A DNA stretch of 12,431 bases from Chloromonas sp. AAM2 (taxonomy: Eukaryota > Chlorophyta > Chlorophyceae > Chlamydomonadales > Chlamydomonadaceae), in the NCBI GenBank assembly GCA_004335635.1, contig QAXH01002971.1:365-12795 (forward strand). Direction: 5' to 3'. The translations under genes and the position numbers were made by a program. Within the stretch, counting starts at the first letter, position 1, and every line of letters starts with the position of its first letter. This document shows, piece after piece, positions 1 to 8,000 of this stretch. The notes under the pieces are model-generated. The model worked only from the letters and a program-made list of their open reading frames with translations, did not search any database and was not told the DNA's origin.

Positions 1-7
1 ATGGCAC

Positions 8-156
8 GTATACGCGTATATATACGTATAAAGTAAGCGTATACGTACGCGTATAAGCGTATAACGGTTGAAAGCGTATACGCCTATTGTCGGCCTTGGC
101 GTGATATGCGTATAAAAGACGCGTATATGCATATAGTCTAAATATACGCATATACG
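8..156. repeat. CGTATA/TATACG low-complexity tract
   Basis: The first ~150 bases are dominated by overlapping GTATA, CGTATA and TATACG words, many of them self-complementary (for example ACGCGTATATATACG near 10-26). It is an imperfect alternating purine-pyrimidine tract rather than a fixed-period array. It differs in composition from the rest of the window. No reading frame is supported here. It could form cruciform or Z-like structures or be AT-rich satellite debris; the sequence does not decide. Confidence 0.7.
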
Positions 157-363
157 CCTGGCACAACCCTACACACAAGTCACTGAGTTTGGGGCAGTTG
201 TACATGCTAGCAGAACAAGTGCAAACACACCGTCTGAACACACAGTCTACTGAACACTGTCTACGTGCTGGTGTTTACAGTTAGGTGAAAGAGGAATCAC
301 ACCCCATGGTGGGTCTGTTAACCACCAGTATTGGTAGATACAGTCACGCAGCCCTCAACCTCC

Positions 364-783
364 TCAACGAGCTCTCTTCAGTGGGTTATGGAACAATTGC
401 TTCCTCTGGTGCAGCATCCGCAGCCGCGCCCTCAGCAATGGCCTCCAGCACTTCCAGCTCTTCAACAGCTGCGCTTTTGCGCCGTGCCAGTCTGCACAAG
501 GCCGCAGGGCGTTCCTGGCAGCCACCACACACTCCAGCAGGCATCTCATGTTGCGTGGACCGTTGACGTCGCGGTTCCACACGGTGTGGCAATGTGGGCA
601 CAACCTCACCGCATGTGGTCGCTGGCCATCCGCTTTAAACAGCTTGCGCTGTGTTGACCTTTGACAATCAAGCACAGGGGTACTACCTGGGTGTACTACC
701 AGTGGGCGGTGGAACTGCGTGCCCATGCACACCAGTGACACTGCAGCGTTATTGGTGGACATGCATGCTATGCCCCCATGCAC
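364..783 (-). pseudogene. Degraded TnpB/Fanzor-like nuclease C-terminal fragment
   Basis: The minus strand is open for 139 codons. Near the middle it reads VRLCPHCHTVWNRDVNGPRN (coding positions about 546-609). This matches the known pattern at the C-terminus of TnpB/Fanzor RNA-guided nucleases: the second Cys pair of a zinc ribbon followed by the RuvC-III motif (R/N)RDVNxARN. The expected first Cys pair, an E-x-x-TS motif and the RuvC-I Asp are not recognisable upstream in any minus frame to about 1330, so at most the C-terminal end survives. After RDVNGPRN the frame becomes Arg/Trp-rich, while a neighbouring frame (386-601) gives an acidic tail, which suggests a frameshift. In eukaryotic algae Fanzor genes usually travel with transposons, so this is read as a mobile-element relic. 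Alternatives are another zinc-ribbon transposase, or chance. Confidence 0.42.
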
Positions 784-825
784 ACCCAGAGCCCTGTAGC
801 GTTACTGGTGGACGATTATTGTATG
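722..825. repeat. 51-bp imperfect tandem duplication
   Basis: Two copies, 722-772 and 775-825, both start CCCATGCACAC, share (T/C)TG(C/T)AGCGTTA(T/C)TGGTGGAC in the middle and end with TATG. Spacing is 53 bp. A further CCCATGCG at 828 may be the start of a third, lost copy. The duplication overlaps the upstream end of the nuclease-like fragment and probably helped disrupt it. Confidence 0.65.
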
Positions 826-1924
826 CGCCCATGCGTAAGGGGAATCGCACCCCATCGTGGGCTGCCAACAGCGGTCATCGGTCTCAGCAAACTTCATGTA
901 TACTTCACGTTCAGGTTCAGATGCTCCCCTATTTGTCGTCCCATGTGCTTTTGGCATTTGATACTGCGCTGCATCATTCTGTCGACTCAACTACCGGCAA
1001 GCCAGCCACAGGCACAGAGCAATCACTGAGGGCACCTCTTAAGCACCGTGCACGGTCTTTTTACGCTCGCCGCATGGTGAGGCGGTGTCCCCAAGCTCAG
1101 TGTCTTGAAGCCTTGGAAAACATGTTTGTATTTTGTGGATGGTCTGGAGACCAGCACTGCTGTGCTCAAACAACTGCAATGGGTTCCTGGGCGTTTCCCC
1201 ATTTCAAACCTGCTGATGCCATACCTTCGGCTAGCTAGATATCGTCTCGCTCCAGTGCATGCAAATCCGTTGAGCTTGGCATCGTTGCTGGTGGCGCTCC
1301 ATGCGTATGCCATACTGACACTTCCAAAATGCTAGCCAATGCTTGTAAGAGCTGAACACAATGGATGATTGATATTGTTTTGCATCAGACCGTCAGAGGA
1401 CTGGAGCAGGCTGATCACCACACTGAGTTGCAGCTGGCTGAAGGGCTGTGCAAGCGATGCCCAACCAGGAGAACGAAAGCGAGGCCTTATGTAATAATAC
1501 CGTGCTGAACCAATCTCAATGATGTCGGTGATGGAAGGCCAGTAGCAATCCCATGTGCACGCACACGCACGTGCAATAGATATAGGGATAGGGTGACAGC
1601 CAGGGGCGCATTACAGCGCCCAGATGACTGAATAGCCAGCCTGGTTGTCGAGAGTTGTCGAGGTGCGACATGACAACCGAGTGTTTTCGTCACAGGCAGC
1701 GACAGGGCACAATGTAAGTATCTTAATGCAAGTTTGAAGTCTTTTTGGACCGCTACAAGAGTGCTACACACCCTGGGCAAAATCCCATTCCTGAAACGCT
1801 TGCATGTGATGACCCCGTACTTACGGTACGATATCTGGTACGAGCCTGAGCAGTGGCTGAGCGGTGTTGGATTGCCTAGAGAATGTGCATATGGCAGAGA
1901 ACAAAGGGCTGAGGACTGTTAAAC
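784..1924. other. Upstream region without a supportable gene
   Basis: No conserved domain could be recognised on either strand. Two plus-strand stretches are open but unidentified. One is 1105-1335, giving a hydrophobic Leu/Ala-rich peptide. The other is a short ATG-initiated frame at 1365-1505 containing AEGLCKRCPTRR. Minus-strand frames at 1023-1313 and 1487-1780 are Arg/Ser/Thr-rich and look non-coding. The last few hundred bases should contain the promoter and 5' leader of the protease gene, but no TATA box or other element stands out. An in-frame TGA at 1910-1912 separates this region from the proposed start codon. Confidence 0.6.
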
Positions 1925-2035
1925 ATGCGCGTAAGGCCGGAACCGTGTGAGGACCACGCGGATTCCAAGCCGGACGAATTCCAAGATGAGCTCCAAGACT
2001 TGCGGGTGGATGAGGAGACGAGCTTATGCTTATGG
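1925..2035 (+). CDS. Exon 1: acidic N-terminal tail
   Basis: It codes residues 1-37, beginning MRVRPEPCEDHADS and ending SLCLW. The segment is rich in Asp and Glu, has no signal-peptide character, and is probably cytoplasmic. The donor is TATGG|GTGAGT, phase 0. An upstream non-coding exon cannot be excluded. Confidence 0.7.
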
Positions 2036-5000
2036 GTGAGTTTCAGAGCTGGTTGGGTTACGAATTTGCCTTGGACCACATCACATGATCAAAAGCCCCG
2101 GTCGCGCTGCTTCTCGGTGGCAACACACATTTCCGTGCTCCTGCTTTGGCATGCGATGTTGCTCTTGAGAGCAGATCAAGAGACGGTGGTGGGCCACAGC
2201 CCTAGTCACCTTGCTCGCAGCCGGTGTAGTCGTGGCCGTAATCGTCGGCCCTGTCTGCGCCATACGAGGATGTCCTCCAAGGAAATCCAACGATCAGGCG
2301 AGCCGCAGCAGCTTGCGCACAGACCAGTCTGACTGGGCTTGCAAGCGCCGGTCACGCACATGCATGGGCAGAGGCAGCTCCGCAGCATCAACAAGCAAAG
2401 CAAGCAAATGTGTAACCATAGCCGGGACCTGCATGCATGGAGTAGCTGTTGCACGCCATGCCCATGTCTGTCTGCTTCAGCTTGGCAGCTCGTGTGCAAA
2501 GAGGCACATGCATGCAGCTCTTATCAGACAAACACAGGCCTCGTTCCATGCTACAGCTTTGGTTAGGCAATGTCTGATACCTTGCATGCAGACCGATGTG
2601 CTGGGCCCAACTCGCCTGTTGGTGCTGTTCAATGTTTCCGACCTCGACGCCTTGGACGTCATACCTGCATTGTTGCGGCAGTACACCAGCCGGGTTAAGC
2701 TGGACAGCAGCCTGTTACAGGTACTGCTGCTGCAAACAGACACTTCAGCCAGACTGCCAAATGTTGCAACGCCCCATGCAGCCATGCGGCCGCATCCACA
2801 CATCCAGAATTGCATGCGGCATGTGGTGACCACACGGCAATGCCAAGTCATATGCTGCCATGCTGTCTTGCCAAACGCGGTGCACATGCATCACAAGGAG
2901 CCTGTAGCCCATTCAAACGTGTCTGGACAGCACACGTGCCCTCTTGCTGCTTCATGGGCACAGCATGCAGCCTCAGCTCCACTCACACTCTCCATGCTCC
3001 AGCCCTCTGACGTTCAGCCTTTTCAGGTACAAGGCAGCTGTGAACAACAGGATCATTGTGACAGTTTTCATGCACGCATGCTGAGCACGAGTCACATGCG
3101 TGACGCGTCGTTTCTAATGGCTTACAGATTCTCGACTTTGATGATGAGGCGATTCTTCAAGAAGCGAGTAGATACCTGCTTGAGCGTCCTGGTGAGACCA
3201 GGGAAGGCTTTGGGATCTGCTCTGGGCATGAGAGAGGCATGACCGCATTCTTTGGGCATGAGAGGGGCATGAGTGATGCCGCATAGGCAATGACTATGAT
3301 TCAATTTCACCAGAGGAAACCTTGCTACGGCCGCATCAGTGGAAAAGCATCCAGACCGGGCGCATCAAAAAGCTTCATGGCTTCAACCTAAGCATGGTTT
3401 AGATTTACAATGGCACTGCGCCCCACAATCGCCTTGTACCGTTTCTAGAACCGTTCCTGCGTGCCATAACATTAGTTCCAGGTTCATGCTGCTGTCATCA
3501 GACGATTCATGGTTGCTTGGTTGCAGAGTTGGAGCTGTTGGTTCGCGACTTTGCCATGGCCTACTACCCTGACGGTGTGAAGCAAGTCGATCCCAACAGC
3601 CTCGACATTGACTCGCTTTTGACCCTAAGGGACGACATCGGTGACGTTAACACCTTCATTAACAGCCTCATTGGGGTGGGTCACGTGTGCAGCTGGGGTG
3701 GGTCACGTGTGCAGTGGAAGTGGGTCACGTGTGCAGTGGAAGTGGGTCACGTGTGCAGCTGGGGTGGGTCACGTGTGCAGCTGGGGTGGGTCACGTGTGC
3801 AGTGGAAGTGTGTCAAAAGTGCCGGGACACGTGTACAGGCAGGCATGCAAACAACACATGGCTGAAAGCACGAGGGACAGCAGCAGTATGCATTAAACTT
3901 CAACTGCTCTGCACAACTGCTTCCCACCAACGTGTTAATAGCGAGGAACATCCTACCGCAGCGCTGGTAGTCGTGTTGACCTGTTGCTTCTGATAGCAAG
4001 AACCGCCTACAAGAGGGAGAGGGGATGTCATTGTTGGGTATCCGCAGGGCACCGGGCGGAGGCTGCATGAGAGCAGGGGCCGGTCCATGCAGAGCAGCGC
4101 AGTCAACGACCCCTTCATTGCCAATGGAACCCAGTGGCACCATGCACGCATTCGCACACCCGCCGCATGGGCAGTTACCAAAGGCAAGTTATGCAAGTGG
4201 GCTTGTTCAACTGGTCCAGAAAGTTCATCATCTTCGCAGAATGGGATCTGGTCAGTCAGGACAGGGCATCAAGTTCTTACGGGTTGGCAGGGCTCTGGCA
4301 TAATCAACAGGGCCAGGCTGCCACGTAGAGCGGACACAACAGATTCAACACAGTAGACTAGCAAATAGGGGCCAAAGAATCAGCCAATGTTTGTGTATAC
4401 ACATGTGTGCATTCAAGCGTTTGAAGTGTCCACAGAGGCATAATCCCGGCAAGCTGGTGATGTTACCAGTGTGTGGCGCAGTCACTGACTGTCTCTATTG
4501 TCCCGGCATTGCACAGGCGCCCCACCTGTTGTGGTTGCTGTGATTGACTCCGGGTTTGACACCCACCATCCCGACCTGATGGGCCGCTTCTGGGTCAACA
4601 AGGGGGAGATTCCGGACAATGGCATTGATGACGATGGCAACGGTGGGTGTCACACGTGCATTCATCATGATCACATGGCTTATCATGCTTTGACCCACGT
4701 ACCACAAGACCAACTAATCCGGGCGCCTGGTGGCAGACACAACACCTTGCCAAGAATTATGTGCCTGACAATCATTAAGCCAAGACAGCTGCTACACACA
4801 TGCATAGGTCGTGCTTAAACTCACTGTGTAGGCTTCTGGCTTATTGGTGCTGTTGGCCTTCAGTTCGGGGCAGGCTGCTCAGCCATGCAGGGTTGTTATC
4901 AGCATGCCAATCCATGACTCAATGACGTACGGGTCAGAGGTCTTGCAGGTTCTTACCCTGTTGCTGTGCAGGCTATCACATCCTACTATTCACACTGTGT

Positions 5001-8000
5001 CAATTTGAGCGCACCAGCACTCTCTGACCTGACCGGCAAACTGGTTGTTGTGAGCTGCTATGGTAGCACAGGCTATTGGTTCCGCTAAGGGTGAAGAAAC
5101 TAATGTGCCGAGCTTATCGTACATGATGACCCGATGACATGCGGTTGGCTGCCACTATGTTTGTGTAGGGTTTGTGGACGACTACCACGGCTATGCCTTC
5201 AAGGGTGCATGCAAGCCGGGGACCAAGAACACGGTGAGAAGTGGGGCACTGAAGGACTGGCAGATCGTATCCGACAGAAAGAGCAGTACAACAGCTGTAG
5301 CTAACGTTGGCTTGCTACATGAAAGAGCTGCGGTATGGCTTTCCAGGTTTCGCTTAGAACACGGTGAGCAGCAGGTCAACCAATCAAGGGACAACAGTAG
5401 AACAGCTGGGGTGGAATAGGCACTGGAGGGACAACAGTAGAACAGCTGGAGTGGAATAGGCACTGGAGGGACAACAGTAGAACAGCTGGAGTGGAATAGG
5501 CACTGGAGGGACAACAGTAGAACAATAGGCACTGGAGGGACAACAGTAGAACAGCTGGAGTGGAATAGGCACTGGAGGGAGAGTTGAGTGTTAAAGTAGG
5601 TAGCTTGTAAAGTCGCCAACGTGGTTTAGTAAGTCAGAACCGGCATAGGGCTATGCCTGCCTTCACACAAAAGCATAAGACCTGGTTTGTGTGGAACCGC
5701 GAGAAGCAGTAGGAGGAGTAACAGAGCTCTGTCAGCCGTAACCGTAAAAAACAATGATGTTTGCCAGTTCTGGGACAGTTTCCAGAAACAACACTGGCGT
5801 CACTGCTTTACATTGTGGAAAGAGGGTTCATGCCAGAGTGCCGGGTCCAGGGCTAGTCAGGGAGGCAGGGGCTCGTGACACAAAGCGTTGGTGCTCGAAG
5901 CTTTAATTACAGCAGGCGAGGCAACTTGCTTAACAGACAGGACAGAATTCAACAAAACCACGGAAAATAGCGCGCGCGCACGAGCATGCTGAAGAGAGTC
6001 AGGCAACTGAAACACTTGGTGGCGACTTACATTACCGAGTTCTGAGACCTAGACTTTGCCTGGACGTGTACCAGTTTACACACCAACAGCACATCCCAGT
6101 CTCACGCCACACTGGTGCGGACGCAATATTCACTATCTCTGTCCACGTCCACAGTCCAATGCCCTGAAGTTGTCCCCTTTTGCTGGCCCCACACTGATTC
6201 CAGTGCAGTCCATGGAAATTATCCCAGAACTGGCAAACATCTTTTTTTTTGGCAGGACGGACCAGGTGAAGAACAGTTGAGGCACCTGTGAACAGACTAC
6301 ATTTGTTTGCCGCATGAAAGAGCTGCAAAAGTATGGCTTTCCAGAGTACGACCAGCTGAGATAGGGCCACAGCAGGAAGCGGGAAACTGCACCTTGAACT
6401 CTACGTAGATGCTTCTTGGTCATCTGGACATTGCTCTCAGGCAAACACAGCACGCTCAGCAAGGAAATACTTCAGCTGCAGCGTTCAGCCTACCTGCTAT
6501 TGTACACATGCTTGAAGCCATGCATGGCCACATCTGTGGATGCCATGTGATCCTTGTTGCATTGATCGTTAACCTGGCTGCCAATTGGCATGCAGATCAC
6601 CACCACATGCACGTGTCAGGGCAGCTCTGACCTCGAGCCCAGCAACGTGCATGGCACGCATGTGGCCGGCCTGGTCAGCGCCACCCTGGACAACCTACTG
6701 GGGGGTGCAGGGGCCGCGCCTAACGTGCAGCTCATGCTGCTGAAGGTGAGAAGAGCTTGTGACGTGTGGGACGTGCATAGGACATCAAAGTCACACGATG
6801 CTGGACTTGGGTCCCATGACCGATGCAGATTTTTGCCGTTGCCAGGTTTGCTATGTGTAGTTTCTGTTCTAGTCTGTTTCCGGTCAGTCCATGTTGCAAA
6901 CACGCTGCAACCAACGCATGCACAATGTCTGGACTGCACAAAGCACGGGTTTGACAACCCGCTCCTGTCCTGCTGTGTGTCACACAGGCGTCCGAAGTCA
7001 TGGCACAGTGCATCTGAATGTTGACAGTGACTGCACATCCCAATTCTGGCTGCTACTTTGCTTTGGCATCACTTCCTGTCAAAGTCAGATTCTCAAGTGG
7101 TTATTCCTGCCCCTGCCGCGTCTCCCACAGGTGTCCGACTGCACTCCCAATGGCGGCATTGACGCGAGCTCTGTCTTCTCCGCCCTGGACTACGCATACA
7201 AGATGGGCGCGCACATCGTGACCATGTCGCTAGGCTCGCAGTACGGATACAACAGGGACGGAGGGGGACAGCCGCGCTCGCCGGTAAGTGACCATTTCCT
7301 GCACGTACACACCGTGAGGCACACTTACATACACATACACACACACGTACGCTACACACACACACACACACACACACACGCCAACCAGCTCTAGTATCAC
7401 GCACTCGCCGGTCAGTGGTAGCGAGTGATTCTGAGCAGGGGGATTGGCAGTACAAGGCAGTACAAGGCTGGGCAGTACAAGGCTGGGCAGTACACGGCTG
7501 GGCAGTACAAGGCTGGGAAGTACAAGGAAAGCAGTTTTCAGGTGTACTGTGCAGGACCAACTAAATGCGCTGTTTGTATCGTTTTAAATTATGAGCCTTT
7601 TGCCACACTTCTTTATGCTGCAAACTTGATGGCTTCTTTTCAGATGAGCCGTGCTGCTGTTGTCGCAGCCTGCTTATGGAACTCGAGCATCATGAGCACG
7701 CTGTCCTTCGTACATTACATATCAACACATGCAAGTCCCCGGTACTTGTATGCTGCACGTGGCCCAGGGCTGGTGACAAGCATGTGCATGTGTTCTGTTG
7801 CAGGCGCCTCCCGGCAGCCAGTACCTGCAGAACCTGGACGCGTACACCGCGGCCGTAACACCGCTTGACAAGAAGGGCGTGTTCGTGCTGGCCGCCGCGG
7901 GGAATGAGAACCTGGACCTCACAGAGCTCAGGCGACTGGGCTACACCTACACGCCATGCATGGTGCCGGTGAGAGCCCTGAGCCTTGCATGTGCTCGATT

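Larger units (their letters stand above)
292..864. repeat. Direct repeat pair flanking the nuclease-like fragment
   Basis: Positions 292-317 and 839-864 are related 26-bp direct repeats sharing GGAATC, CACCCCAT and a following TGGG(T)CTG with a few substitutions. They lie about 550 bp apart and enclose the TnpB/Fanzor-like fragment and the 51-bp duplication. They may be ends of a decayed mobile element or internal duplications of it. The similarity was judged by eye and is imperfect. Confidence 0.4.

Noticed and set aside
651..1238. 195-codon plus-strand open frame
   Set aside because: Composition is Cys/His/Pro/Trp-rich without recognisable domain, and it overlaps the minus-strand nuclease-like motif; read as a shadow frame.
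1487..1780. 97-codon minus-strand frame
   Set aside because: No motif and a composition typical of random frames in this sequence; not supported as a gene.
2211..3242. Single 343-codon open frame on the plus strand
   Set aside because: It contains real exons 2 and 3, but its remainder is intronic: typical donors, acceptors and a low-complexity His/Cys/Met-rich translation interrupt it, and the true continuation is at 3128 in another frame.
3676..3807. CRISPR-like array or G-box enhancer array
   Set aside because: Units are contiguous with no spacers, the setting is eukaryotic, and an intronic tandem repeat starting at a splice donor explains the CACGTG repeats.
3517..3993. Exon 5 frame continuing through the minisatellite
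   Set aside because: The donor at 3676 and the exact phase match to exon 6 show that coding ends there; read-through is kept only as an isoform idea.
5191..5619. 142-codon minus-strand frame rich in Leu/Ser/Cys/Val repeats
   Set aside because: It is only the antisense translation of the 40-bp satellite, which happens to lack stops in that frame.
6979..7000. Alternative acceptor CACACAG|GCGTCCG similar to the true exon 10 acceptor
   Set aside because: Using it would meet an in-frame TGA within ten codons; the site at 7130 gives the conserved protein.
7093..7560. 155-codon minus-strand frame with Cys/Val and Ala-Gln-Pro-Cys-Thr repeats
   Set aside because: It is the antisense of exon 10 plus the CA and 15-bp repeats; no domain.
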